From Rhodopseudomonas_A palustris_F (GTDB taxonomy: Bacteria > Pseudomonadota > Alphaproteobacteria > Rhizobiales > Xanthobacteraceae): DNA of 64,000 nucleotides. Below, in pieces: positions 32,862 to 42,056 of this stretch. A model generated the notes under the pieces. That model saw only the letters and a list, made by a program, of their open reading frames with translations. It was not told the DNA's origin and did no database searches. The translations under genes and the position numbers were made by a program. Each line of letters starts with the position of its first letter. The stretch's first letter is position 1. Location: the NCBI RefSeq assembly GCF_000013745.1, contig NC_007925.1:372001-436000 (forward strand), read 5' to 3'.

Positions 32862-33623
32862 ATGACACAGCCGGGCGAGACCACGCATTTCGGCTTCAAG
32901 GACGTGGCGCTGGACGACAAGCAGACGCTGGTCAACGACGTGTTCCACAGCGTCGCGTCGCGCTACGACCTGATGAACGATCTGATGTCGGGCGGGCTGC
33001 ACCGCGCCTGGAAGAACGTCATGATCACCACGCTGAACCCGCCGCGCTCCGACGCGCCGTTCGCGCTCTTGGACGTCGCCGGCGGCACCGGCGACATCTC
33101 GTTCCGCGCGGCGAAGGCGGCAGGCGCCGGCTTCACCGCCACGGTGTGCGACATCAATTCGGACATGCTCAGCGTCGGCCGCGAACGCGCCATTGCGCGG
33201 CATCTCGACCATCAGGTCTCGTTCATCGAGGGCAACGCCGAGGCGCTGCCGTTTCCCGACAAGAGCTACGACGCCTATACGATCGCCTTCGGCATTCGCA
33301 ACGTGCCGCGGATCGACCAGGCGCTGAAAGAAGCCCATCGGGTGCTGAAGCCGGGCAGCCGCTTCCTGTGCCTGGAATTCTCCACCGTCGACGTCCCCGG
33401 TCTCGCCAAGATCTACGACCTGTTCTCGTTCAACGTGATTCCGCAGATCGGCCGCGCCGTCACCGGCGACGCCGAATCCTATCAATATCTGGTCGAATCG
33501 ATCCGCAAATTCCCCAAGCCCACGGTGTTCGCCGAGATGATCCGCGACGCCGGATTTGCGCGGGTGTCCTATCAGTCGCTGTCCGGCGGCATCGTGGCGC
33601 TGCATTCGGGCTGGCGTTTGTGA
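32862..33623 (+). CDS. ubiE: UbiE, demethylmenaquinone/2-polyprenyl-benzoquinol methyltransferase
   Basis: A 253-residue SAM-dependent methyltransferase for ubiquinone (and menaquinone) biosynthesis. Motif I LLDVAGGTGDISFR binds SAM; the family signatures YDLMNDLMSGGLHRAWK and IAFGIRNVP are present. The ATG at 32862 has AGGAG and AAAGG upstream. Its stop overlaps the GTG start of ubiB (GTGA), so the two are translated as a coupled pair. Confidence 0.97.
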   Translation: MTQPGETTHFGFKDVALDDKQTLVNDVFHSVASRYDLMNDLMSGGLHRAWKNVMITTLNPPRSDAPFALLDVAGGTGDISFRAAKAAGAGFTATVCDINSDMLSVGRERAIARHLDHQVSFIEGNAEALPFPDKSYDAYTIAFGIRNVPRIDQALKEAHRVLKPGSRFLCLEFSTVDVPGLAKIYDLFSFNVIPQIGRAVTGDAESYQYLVESIRKFPKPTVFAEMIRDAGFARVSYQSLSGGIVALHSGWRL

Positions 33624-35188
33624 TCTCTGCCCTCACTCATGCGGCGCGGCTTCTCCGCGCCGGCTACGTGTTCGCGCGCGAGGGCGTGTTCGGCGTGGTC
33701 GATCCGTCGCTGGTGCCGCCGCCGGGCCAACTGGCGCTGCGGCTCGCCCGGCTGATCGAGCGCCCCGGCGCCAAATCCGGGCCGCGATTGTCGCGCGCGC
33801 TGACAAGGCTCGGCCCCGCCTATCTGAAACTCGGGCAATTCCTGGCGACGCGCCCCGACGTGGTCGGCGTGGCGATGGCGCACGACCTCGAAAGCCTGCA
33901 GGACCGGCTGCCGCCGTTCTCGCAGACCGAGGCCGAGGCGGTGATCGCGGCGTCGCTGGAGCGCCCGGTGGCGCAGGTGTTCGTCAGCCTCAGCGAGCCG
34001 GTGGCCGCGGCCTCGATCGCCCAGGTGCATCGCGGCGAGACCGACACCGATGGGGTGCGCAAGCGCGTCGCGGTGAAGGTGCTGCGGCCCAATGTGGCGG
34101 CGCGGTTCAACCGCGACCTCGGTGATTTCTTTTTTGTGGCCGAGAAGGCCGAGATCTATTCCTCGGAAGCCAGACGGCTGCGGCTGGTCGAAATCATCAA
34201 CACCATGTCGCGCTCGGTGGCGATGGAGATGGATTTGCGGCTGGAGGCCGCCGCGGCCTCCGAGATGGCCGAGAACACCAAGGACGATCCGGATTTCCGG
34301 GTGCCGCAGGTCGACTGGGACCGCACCACCCACAACGTGCTGACCATGGAGTGGATCGACGGCATTCCGCTGAACGATCACACCCGGCTCGCCGAAGCCA
34401 ATGTCGACGTCGCCGAGCTCGGCCGCAAGGTGATCCAGAGCTTTCTGCGCCACGCGCTGCGCGATGGCTTCTTCCATGCCGACATGCATCCCGGCAATCT
34501 GTTCCTCGATCCGAGCGGCCGGCTGGTCGCGGTGGATTTCGGCATCATGGGGCGGTTGGCGCCGAAGGAGCGGCGGTTTCTCGCCGAGATCCTGCTCGGC
34601 TTCATCACCCGCAACTATCGCCGCGTCGCCGAGGTGCATTTCGAGGCCGGCTATGTGCCGGCGCATCATTCGGTGGAGAATTTCGCCCAAGCCATCCGCG
34701 CCATCGGCGAGCCGATCCACAACCGCATCGCCGAAGACATCTCGATGGCGAAGCTGTTGACGCTGCTGCTCGAGGTCACCGGGCTGTTCGACATGCGCAC
34801 AAGGCCTGAACTCATTCTGTTGCAGAAGACCATGGTGGTGGTCGAAGGCGTGGCGCGGTCGTTCGATCCCAAGCTCGACATCTGGAAGGTCGCAGACCCG
34901 GTGGTGCGCGAATGGATCGAGCGTAACCTCGGCCCGGTCGGCAAGATCGAGACCGCGCTCTCCGGCGCCGGCGAACTCAGCCATCTGCTCGGCGGGTTGC
35001 CGGCGATCGCCGCGCGCTCGGTCGCGGTGCTCAATCAGCTCGAGGTGATGACCCGCAACGGCCTGGTGTTGTCGCCGGAGACCATCGCGGCGATCGGCCG
35101 CAGCGAACGCAACCGCACCCGCGGTCGCACCATCGCGCTGTGGATCATCGCCGCGACCTTCATCGGCGTGCTGCTGACGCTGCAGTGA
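33620..35188 (+). CDS. ubiB: UbiB, ubiquinone biosynthesis atypical kinase/ATPase
   Basis: A 522-residue protein kinase-like ATPase needed for ubiquinone biosynthesis at the membrane. The KxGQ motif is in YLKLGQFLATRPD, the Ala-rich loop in AAASIAQVHRG, the ATP Lys in VAVKVLRP, catalytic HADMHPGNLF and metal-binding VDFGIMG. The C-terminus has a transmembrane helix (TIALWIIAATFIGVLLTL), as usual. GTG start at 33620 overlaps the ubiE stop. Confidence 0.95.
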   Translation: MISALTHAARLLRAGYVFAREGVFGVVDPSLVPPPGQLALRLARLIERPGAKSGPRLSRALTRLGPAYLKLGQFLATRPDVVGVAMAHDLESLQDRLPPFSQTEAEAVIAASLERPVAQVFVSLSEPVAAASIAQVHRGETDTDGVRKRVAVKVLRPNVAARFNRDLGDFFFVAEKAEIYSSEARRLRLVEIINTMSRSVAMEMDLRLEAAAASEMAENTKDDPDFRVPQVDWDRTTHNVLTMEWIDGIPLNDHTRLAEANVDVAELGRKVIQSFLRHALRDGFFHADMHPGNLFLDPSGRLVAVDFGIMGRLAPKERRFLAEILLGFITRNYRRVAEVHFEAGYVPAHHSVENFAQAIRAIGEPIHNRIAEDISMAKLLTLLLEVTGLFDMRTRPELILLQKTMVVVEGVARSFDPKLDIWKVADPVVREWIERNLGPVGKIETALSGAGELSHLLGGLPAIAARSVAVLNQLEVMTRNGLVLSPETIAAIGRSERNRTRGRTIALWIIAATFIGVLLTLQ

Positions 35189-35207
35189 CGCGAACCGGGG
35201 TTTGACT

Positions 35208-35236
35208 GCAATGCACGCATGTATTGCACGCATTGC
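35208..35236. promoter_or_regulatory. Candidate operator before coaBC
   Basis: Inverted repeat GCAATGC (35208-35214) / GCATTGC (35230-35236) that also contains two direct copies of TGCACGCAT (35212-35220 and 35225-35233), about 35 bp before the coaBC start. FitA-type RHH domains bind such repeated sites, so autoregulation is possible but unproven. Confidence 0.4.
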
Positions 35237-35271
35237 GATCATTTGTTAATCTCCGGTTCCAGGAGATCCCG

Positions 35272-36699
35272 GTGGCCAGTCTGACGATCCGTAAACTCGA
35301 CGAGGCGATCAAGGCCGAGCTGCGCCAGCGCGCCGCCCGCCATGGCCGCTCAATGGAAGACGAGGTGCGGACCATCTTGCGCGACGCCGCGCAGCCCCGC
35401 CACGAGTTTGCCGCAAGTTTTGACGAGGCGGTTTCGCAGCCTGTGGCGCCCGCGCCGGAGCCCGTCGCGGCGACCGGCCAACCCCGCATGACGCTGATCG
35501 TAGGCGGCGGCATCGCCGCCTATAAATCCATGGACCTGATCCGGCGGCTGATGGAGCGCGGCTTCACGGTGCGCTGCGTGCTCACCAAAGCTGCGCAGCA
35601 ATTCGTCACCCCGCTCACCGCGAGCGCCCTGTCGCATCAGCGCTGCTACACCGATCTGTTTGATCCAGCTAGTGAATTCGACGCGGGCCATATTCGGCTC
35701 GGGCGCGACTGCGCGCTCATCGTGGTGGCGCCGGCGACCGCCGACCTGATGGCCAAGATGGCGAACGGCCACGCCGACGACCTCGCCAGCGCGATCCTGC
35801 TCGCCGCCAACCGGCCGATCCTGCTGGCGCCGGCGATGAATCCATTGATGTGGAATAACGCAGCGACCCGGCGCAACGTCGCGCAGCTGGTCCGCGACGG
35901 CGTCCACATGGTCGGTCCCAACGCCGGCGAAATGGCCGAGGCCAATGAAGCCGGCACCGGGCGGATGGCCGAGCCGATTGAAATTGCCGCTGCGGCACAG
36001 GCGTTTCTGCGCCCTCAGCAAGCGCAGCCGCTCACCGGCTGCAAGCTGCTGATCACCGCCGGTCCGACCCATGAGCCGATCGATCCGGTGCGCTACATCG
36101 CCAATCGCTCCAGCGGCAAGCAAGGTTTTGCCCTCGCTGCAGCAGCAGCAACCGCCGGCGCCGAGGTCACGCTGATCTCCGGTCCGGTCGACTTGCACGA
36201 TCCCGCAGGCGTCAAGGTGATCCGCGTCGAATCCGCGCGCGAGATGCTGGAGGCGGTCGATGCGGCGCTGCCGGTCGACGTCGCGATCTTCGCCGCCGCG
36301 GTCGCCGATTGGCGCGTCGCCGATCAGGGCGCGCAGAAACTCAAGAAGGGCAGCGCCGGCGTGCCGCCGCTGCAGCTCGTCGAGAACCCCGACATTCTCG
36401 CCACCATCTCGAAACGCGCCGAAAATCGCCCGCCGCTGGTGATCGGCTTCGCCGCCGAGACCGAACATCTGCTCGACAACGCGCGCGCAAAGCTCGCGCG
36501 AAAAGGCTGCGACTGGATCGTCGCCAACGACGTCACGCCGGCCACCGGCGTGATGGGCGGCGACCGCAACACCATCCACCTTCTCACCCGCGCCGGCGAT
36601 GCGATCGCCATCGACTCCTGGCCGGTGATGTCGAAAGACCAAGTTGCCACCGCGCTGATTGCGCGTATTTCCAAAGCTGTAAGGACCACCGAATCATGA
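35272..36699 (+). CDS. coaBC: CoaBC with N-terminal FitA-like ribbon-helix-helix domain
   Basis: A 475-residue fusion. Residues 1-40 (ASLTIRKLDEAIKAELRQRA, then HGRSMEDEVRTILRDA) are a FitA/Arc-like RHH DNA-binding domain; a Pro/Ala linker follows. Residues ~73-245 are the flavoprotein CoaC, with GGGIAAYK, a His in AGHIRLG and PAMNPLMW. Residues ~250-475 are the CoaB ligase, with TAGPTHEPIDPVRYIANRSSG. Together they convert phosphopantothenate to phosphopantetheine. A GTG with AGGAG 6 nt upstream makes inclusion of the RHH domain credible. The clamp position equivalent to Cys158 of E. coli Dfp reads Ala224 (EANEAGTGRM). The stop overlaps the dut start. Confidence 0.93.
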   Translation: MASLTIRKLDEAIKAELRQRAARHGRSMEDEVRTILRDAAQPRHEFAASFDEAVSQPVAPAPEPVAATGQPRMTLIVGGGIAAYKSMDLIRRLMERGFTVRCVLTKAAQQFVTPLTASALSHQRCYTDLFDPASEFDAGHIRLGRDCALIVVAPATADLMAKMANGHADDLASAILLAANRPILLAPAMNPLMWNNAATRRNVAQLVRDGVHMVGPNAGEMAEANEAGTGRMAEPIEIAAAAQAFLRPQQAQPLTGCKLLITAGPTHEPIDPVRYIANRSSGKQGFALAAAAATAGAEVTLISGPVDLHDPAGVKVIRVESAREMLEAVDAALPVDVAIFAAAVADWRVADQGAQKLKKGSAGVPPLQLVENPDILATISKRAENRPPLVIGFAAETEHLLDNARAKLARKGCDWIVANDVTPATGVMGGDRNTIHLLTRAGDAIAIDSWPVMSKDQVATALIARISKAVRTTES

Positions 36700-37154
36700 C
36701 CGTCGCTATCTCCGCCGCCGTCCAGCAATTGCCGCATGGCCAGGGCCTCGCGCTGCCGGCCTATCAGAGCGCGCATGCCGCAGGGCTCGACTTGCTCGCC
36801 GCGGTCGCCCCCGACGCGCCGCTGGTGCTGGCGCCCGGCACCTACGCGCTGGTGCCGACCGGACTGACGCTGGCATTGCCGCCCGGCTACGAGGCGCAGG
36901 TGCGGCCGCGCTCCGGACTCGCCGCGCGCCACGGCGTCACCGTGCTGAACGCGCCCGGCACCATCGACGCCGACTATCGCGGCGAGATCGGCGTGCTGTT
37001 GATCAACCACGGCAGCCAGCCGTTCACGGTCCGGCGCGGCGAGCGAATCGCCCAGATGGTGGTCGCCCGGGTGGCGCGGGTCGACCTCACGGTCGCCGCC
37101 TCGCTGGAAACCACCGAGCGTGGCAGCGGCGGATTCGGCTCGACCGGCCGCTAA
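36696..37154 (+). CDS. dut: dUTP diphosphatase (dUTPase)
   Basis: A 152-residue trimeric dUTPase converting dUTP to dUMP. Motifs 2-5 are visible: PRSGLAARHG, GTIDADYRGEI, RGERIAQMVV and RGSGGFGSTGR. The ATG overlaps the coaBC stop (ATGA). The coaBC-dut pairing is common in bacteria. Confidence 0.96.
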   Translation: MTVAISAAVQQLPHGQGLALPAYQSAHAAGLDLLAAVAPDAPLVLAPGTYALVPTGLTLALPPGYEAQVRPRSGLAARHGVTVLNAPGTIDADYRGEIGVLLINHGSQPFTVRRGERIAQMVVARVARVDLTVAASLETTERGSGGFGSTGR

Positions 37155-37208
37155 TCGCGGCCCGGCATGGCCGGAACAAATTAAATCCGTCCAATTTTGC
37201 TCTCCGCG

Positions 37209-37279
37209 CGCCGTTCACGATCTGGACTCTTACCCGCCTTGTCCCGATGGGGATAATGTCGCTCGATTCGTGAACGGCG
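37209..37279. repeat. 12-bp inverted repeat with 47-nt spacer
   Basis: Perfect arms CGCCGTTCACGA (37209-37220) and TCGTGAACGGCG (37268-37279) in the leader of divL. Could be a regulator site or RNA fold; nothing identifies which. Confidence 0.6.
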
Positions 37280-37428
37280 TAACGGGGCACGATCGGCACC
37301 AGCGGATTTCGGTTTCGGTCGGATCGCGCGCGAATATTTATTGAGCGCACGATCCGACCGCAGATCGCCGACGCTTGCCGATCCGGCGCTCCACGGCCGG
37401 TCGTTCGTTCTGCGGTTTGGGGCTCTCC

Positions 37429-39960
37429 ATGTCAGGCGTGATCGCATCGATGCGTCGGACCTTGCTGTCGTGCACGGCGCCGGCACGCAGCGGCGGCGCA
37501 GCCGTCGCGCTGGCGATGTGGGCCTCAGTGTCTCCGGCCTCGGCCGCCGAAACCCCGGTCGACTCCGCTCTGGCCGCGCTGTTCGATTTCAGCCGCCAGG
37601 ACATCATCGCACTGACCATGGCGGTCGCCGTGCTCGGCTTCTCGGTGGTCGCGGCGATCCTGTTGATGCGCACGCGGCTGCGCGCCGCCGCCTGCGAGAC
37701 GCGGTTGCGCGGCAATATCCAGACCCTGCAGGTCGAGGCCGACCGCTTCCGCGCGCTATTGTTCGCCGAATCCCAGGTGCTGATCGCCTGGGCCGCCGGC
37801 GATAGCCGGCCGCAGATCAGCGGCGACGTCTCGCTCTTGATCCCGCAGGCCGGCTTGGCCGCAGACCAGTCCGTGCAGTCGCAGCGCATCCTGGCGTTCG
37901 GAACCTGGATGCCGCCGGAGCCGGCGCTGAAGATGGACCATGCCGTCGACGCGCTGTTGGAATCCGGCGAAGGCTTCCAACTCAACCTCGTCACCTCGAC
38001 CGGCCGCAGCATCGAGGCGGTGGGCCGCGCGGTCGGCGGCCAGGCCATCGTGCGGATGCGTGAACTCTCCGGGCTGCGCCGCGAACTCGCCGAAATGACG
38101 CAACGTCACAAGACGCTGCAAGAAGAAACCGAAATGCTGCGGGACTTCGCCGCCGCGGCACCCTGGCCGATCTGGACTCGGCGCGACGCCGGAGAATTGA
38201 ACTTCGCCAACGCCGCCTATGCGCGGGCGACCGAGGCCGGCAGCGTCGCCGAGGCGATCGAGCGCAATCTCGAACTGTTGGAAAGCAACGACCGCACCGC
38301 GCTCAGCCGCGCGCTCAACGACAACGCCAATTTCAGCGCCCGGCTGCCGATCGTGGTTCGCGGCGAGCGGCGGATCTACGACGTTCACGCCATGAAGGTG
38401 CGCGGCGGCAGCGCCGGCGCCGCGATCGACGCCAGCGAAGCCTATGCGCTCGGCGCCGCTTTGGTGCGGATGGCGGAGGCGCATCGCCGCACCCTCGATC
38501 AATTGTCGAGCGGCGTCGCGGTGTTCGACGAACAGCACCGGCTCGCCTTCTACAACGATTCCTATCGCCGGCTGTGGGACCTCGACCGCGCTTTTCTCGA
38601 CAGCAACCCGGACGATTCCAGCGTGCTCGACCGGCTGCGCGCGGCGCGCAAACTGCCGGAGCAGCCGAACTTCCGCGAATGGAAGATGCGGCTGCACGAG
38701 GCCTATCGCGCCGTCGATCCGGCCAAGGACGTCTGGTATCTGCCCGACGGCCGCGCGGTCTCGATCGTCACCACGCCGAATCCCGAAGGCGGCGTCACCT
38801 ATCTGTTCGACGACGTCACCGAGAGCCTGGAACTGGCGCGCCGCTTCGACGGCCTGATCAACGTGCAGCGCGAAACCCTCGACAATCTCGCCGAGGCGGT
38901 CGCGGTGTTCGGCAGCAACGGCTGCGCCCGGCTGTTCAACCCGCCGTTCGCGCGGATGTGGAACCTGTCGCCGGAGGCGCTGCAGCTGCAGCCGCATATC
39001 GAGACCGTGGTCGACTGGTGCCGGCCGCTGTTCGACGACCCGGCGATCTGGCAGACGCTGCGCGGCGCCATCACCGGGATCGAGAACCGCATCGCGATTC
39101 CGCTGAAGCTGGAGCGCCGCGACGGCAGCGTGCTGAACTGCATGACCATGCCGCTGCCCGACGGCGCCACCATGCTGACGTTTCAGGACATCACCGACAC
39201 CGAGAACGTCGAGCGCGCGCTGCGCGAGCGCAACGAGGCCTTGGAAACCGCCGACCAGATGAAGGTCGATTTCGTCCACCACGTCTCCTACGAACTGCGC
39301 TCGCCGCTGACCACCATCATCGGCTTCGCGCATTTCCTCAGCGATCCCTCGACCGGGCCGCTGACCGAAAAGCAGGAAGAATATCTCAGCTACATCACCA
39401 CCTCGACCAACGCGCTGTTGGCGATCATCAACAACATCCTCGACCTCGCCACCATCGACGCCGGGGCGATGACGCTGAACCTCGGCCAGGTCGACATCCG
39501 AAAGGCCATCGCGGACGCTATCGAAGGCATCCAGGACCGTCTCGCCCGCGATCACATCGTGCTCGAGGTCAACGCCGCGCCGGATGTCGGCCATTTCATC
39601 GCCGACGAGCGCCGCGTGGTGCAGGTGCTGTACAATCTGTTGGCCAACGCCGTGGGCTTCTCGCCGCAGCACGCCGCGATCACGCTCAGCGCCAAACGTA
39701 CCGAGCAGACCGTGGTGTTCACCGTGACCGACACCGGCCCGGGCATTCCGCCCGACGTCAAAGAAAAAGTGTTCGACTGGTTCGAAAGCCGGTCCAACGG
39801 CTCGCGGCACCGCGGCGCCGGGCTCGGGCTGTCCTTGGTGCGCTCCTTCGTCGAGCTGCACGGCGGTAATGTGCGGATCGATTCGGTGGTCGGCAAGGGC
39901 ACCACGCTGACCTGCTCGTTTCCGATCGATCAGTCGCAGCAACGCAACGCCGCCGAATGA
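37429..39960 (+). CDS. divL: DivL-like cell-cycle kinase with Tyr in place of the phosphoacceptor His
   Basis: About 843 residues. A signal/anchor-like N-terminus and one membrane helix (IIALTMAVAVLGFSVVAAIL) are followed by two or three PAS-like regions (~150-580), then a HisKA domain whose H-box reads HHVSYELRSPLTT, with Tyr621 where His is expected. An intact ATPase follows (NLLANAVGF, DTGPGIPPDV, GAGLGLSLVRSF). This substitution is the hallmark of Caulobacter DivL, which works in the DivK-CckA-CtrA network rather than as a classical kinase. The start is uncertain (ATG at 37453 is possible). The stop overlaps the tsaE-fusion start. Confidence 0.92.
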   Translation: MSGVIASMRRTLLSCTAPARSGGAAVALAMWASVSPASAAETPVDSALAALFDFSRQDIIALTMAVAVLGFSVVAAILLMRTRLRAAACETRLRGNIQTLQVEADRFRALLFAESQVLIAWAAGDSRPQISGDVSLLIPQAGLAADQSVQSQRILAFGTWMPPEPALKMDHAVDALLESGEGFQLNLVTSTGRSIEAVGRAVGGQAIVRMRELSGLRRELAEMTQRHKTLQEETEMLRDFAAAAPWPIWTRRDAGELNFANAAYARATEAGSVAEAIERNLELLESNDRTALSRALNDNANFSARLPIVVRGERRIYDVHAMKVRGGSAGAAIDASEAYALGAALVRMAEAHRRTLDQLSSGVAVFDEQHRLAFYNDSYRRLWDLDRAFLDSNPDDSSVLDRLRAARKLPEQPNFREWKMRLHEAYRAVDPAKDVWYLPDGRAVSIVTTPNPEGGVTYLFDDVTESLELARRFDGLINVQRETLDNLAEAVAVFGSNGCARLFNPPFARMWNLSPEALQLQPHIETVVDWCRPLFDDPAIWQTLRGAITGIENRIAIPLKLERRDGSVLNCMTMPLPDGATMLTFQDITDTENVERALRERNEALETADQMKVDFVHHVSYELRSPLTTIIGFAHFLSDPSTGPLTEKQEEYLSYITTSTNALLAIINNILDLATIDAGAMTLNLGQVDIRKAIADAIEGIQDRLARDHIVLEVNAAPDVGHFIADERRVVQVLYNLLANAVGFSPQHAAITLSAKRTEQTVVFTVTDTGPGIPPDVKEKVFDWFESRSNGSRHRGAGLGLSLVRSFVELHGGNVRIDSVVGKGTTLTCSFPIDQSQQRNAAE

Positions 39961-41477
39961 CCGCGCCCGTCACATTCTCGCTGGCGCTGCTCAACGAGAG
40001 CGCAACCGCGAATCTGATGGCGGATCTGGCGCTGCTGATCGCACCGGGCGACGTCATCACGCTGTCCGGCGATCTCGGCGCCGGCAAGACCGCGGCGGCG
40101 CGGGCGATGATCCGCTATCTCGCCGGCGACCCCGAGCTCGAAGTGCCGAGCCCGACCTTCACGCTGGTGCAGAGCTACGAGCTATCGCCGTTTCCGCTGC
40201 TGCACGCCGACCTTTACCGCATCGAGGATCCGTCGGAGCTGGAAGAGATCGGGTTGTCGCCGCTGCCCGAGGGCAGCGTCGTGCTGATCGAATGGCCGGA
40301 GCGCGCGCCGGATCTGCTGCCCGAAGATCGCATCGACATCGCGCTGACCCATCGTCCGGCGCTCGGCACCGCGGCGCGCGCCGCGGAAATCACCGGCCAC
40401 GGCCGCGCCGCCGCCCAGGTCGACCGGCTGATCACCTTGCTCGGGTTCCTCGACGAAACCGGCTATGCCGACGCGCACCGGCAGCGCATGGCCGGCGATG
40501 CCTCGACGCGGTCCTATGCGCGGCTGCTCCGCGACGACGTCGCGGTGATTCTGATGAACGCGCCGCGGCGCCCCGATGGCCCGGCGATCTATCACGGCAA
40601 GAGCTACAGCGCTGCAGTGCACTTGGCCGAAGACGTCAGGCCGTTCGTGGCGATCGCCGACGGCCTGCGTGCGCGCGGTTTTTCCGCGCCGGCGATCCAT
40701 CACGCCGATCTCGAGGCCGGCTTTCTGATCACCGAGGATTTCGGCGGCGTGAGTTTCCTTGCCGGCGATCCGCCGGCGCCGATCGCCGAGCGCTACCAGA
40801 GCGCGACCGACATGCTGGCGGCGCTGCACCGCGAGCCTTTGCCCGATACGTTGCCGCTGTCGGCGCAAGCCGACTACGCGATTCCGCGCTTCGATGTCGA
40901 GGCGATGCTGATCGAGGTCGGATTGATGCCGGAATGGTATCTGCCCCACCGCGGCGCCGCGCCGACGCCCGAACTGCGCGACGCCTTCGTGGCAACGTGG
41001 CGCATGCTGCTGCAAGCGCACGAGGCCGAACCCGCCACCTGGGTGTTGCGCGACTTCCATTCGCCCAACCTGATCTGGCTGGAGGACCGCGAGGGCATCG
41101 CCAAGGTCGGGGTGATCGATTTTCAGGACACCGTGCTGGGACCCGCCGCCTACGACCTGGTGTCGCTGCTGCAGGACACCAGGGTCGACGTGCCGGAGTC
41201 GCTCGAACTGGCGCTGCTGGCGCGCTACATCAAGGCGCGGCGCGCCGCGGACCCGAGCTTCGACGCGGTGGCGTTCGCCGAAATCTATGCGGTGATGTCG
41301 GCGCAGCGCAACACCAGGCTGCTCGGCACTTTTGCCCGGCTGAACCGCCGCGACGGCAAGCCGCAATATCTCCACCACCTGCCGCGGATCTGGACCTACC
41401 TCAACCGTTCGCTGGCGCACCCGAAGCTGACGCCGTTGCGCGACTGGGTCGTCGCTCACGTCCCGCCGCCGGCCTGA
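39957..41477 (+). CDS. TsaE ATPase fused to an aminoglycoside phosphotransferase-like kinase
   Basis: A 506-residue bifunctional protein. Residues ~1-150 are TsaE (t6A37 tRNA modification): P-loop SGDLGAGKTAAAR and PSPTFTLVQSYE with LLHADLYRI. Residues ~165-505 are an APH/choline-kinase-like domain with RDFHSPNLIWL (catalytic loop) and VIDFQDTVLGP (metal). In murein recycling, AmgK kinases of this fold phosphorylate MurNAc at the anomeric position. A MurU-like gene 580 bp downstream supports that role. TsaE-kinase fusions are widespread in alphaproteobacteria. Coupled to divL by ATGA. Confidence 0.9.
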   Translation: MTAPVTFSLALLNESATANLMADLALLIAPGDVITLSGDLGAGKTAAARAMIRYLAGDPELEVPSPTFTLVQSYELSPFPLLHADLYRIEDPSELEEIGLSPLPEGSVVLIEWPERAPDLLPEDRIDIALTHRPALGTAARAAEITGHGRAAAQVDRLITLLGFLDETGYADAHRQRMAGDASTRSYARLLRDDVAVILMNAPRRPDGPAIYHGKSYSAAVHLAEDVRPFVAIADGLRARGFSAPAIHHADLEAGFLITEDFGGVSFLAGDPPAPIAERYQSATDMLAALHREPLPDTLPLSAQADYAIPRFDVEAMLIEVGLMPEWYLPHRGAAPTPELRDAFVATWRMLLQAHEAEPATWVLRDFHSPNLIWLEDREGIAKVGVIDFQDTVLGPAAYDLVSLLQDTRVDVPESLELALLARYIKARRAADPSFDAVAFAEIYAVMSAQRNTRLLGTFARLNRRDGKPQYLHHLPRIWTYLNRSLAHPKLTPLRDWVVAHVPPPA

Positions 41478-41577
41478 GCCGCGCCTTTACCCGTTGTTAG
41501 CCGAAGCCTAGATAATCTACCTGCGTATCCTGCCTGGCTGCGGGGTCGCAACGCTGTTCGGATGAAGGGAGAAACCC

Positions 41578-41904
41578 ATGGCTGCTGCGGAGCGCCGCAA
41601 AGGCGCGCGCGTGGTGTTCGAACGAGGCCTCGACGCTCACATGATGGCGATCGACGGAACCTGGCGCCGCGCCTGTACGGTCGAAGACGTTTCGGAAATC
41701 GGCGCCAAGCTCACCATCGAAGGATCGGTGGAGGGCCTCAATCTCAAGGAATTCTTCCTGCTGCTGTCGTCCACCGGGCTGGCCTATCGGCGCTGCGAAC
41801 TGACCTGGGTCAATGGCGATCAGCTCGGCGTCAATTTCCTACGTCCGAACGACAAGAAAAAGCGCGCCGGCGAGCGCGGCAAGCCGCAGACCGCCACCAC
41901 CTGA
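41578..41904 (+). CDS. PilZ-domain protein
   Basis: A 108-residue single-domain PilZ-like protein with a good RBS (GGGAG). The c-di-GMP binding elements are approximated by ERRKGARV (Arg cluster) and VEDVSEIGAKL (D-x-S-x-x-G), then CELTWVNGDQLGVNFL. Possibly a c-di-GMP adaptor; binding needs testing because the first motif is not a textbook RxxxR. It lies between the tsaE fusion and the MurU-like gene. Confidence 0.78.
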   Translation: MAAAERRKGARVVFERGLDAHMMAIDGTWRRACTVEDVSEIGAKLTIEGSVEGLNLKEFFLLLSSTGLAYRRCELTWVNGDQLGVNFLRPNDKKKRAGERGKPQTATT

Positions 41905-42056
41905 CGGCGCCACCTCGGCGCCGCGGCGGCGTCGTATATCCGTCATGGCGGACGATTATCCCGGACCCGCCGAACACCGACCTGGATGACGGCGCTGGAT
42001 TGCATGTTAATCTGCTCCAGAACGAATCCGAAAGACCCTTGCAGTCGAGAGCGTCG

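Noticed and set aside
37181..37195. CtrA site (TTAA-N7-TTAA) upstream of divL
   Set aside because: Only the first TTAA is present; the second half reads CAAT, which is too weak to call.
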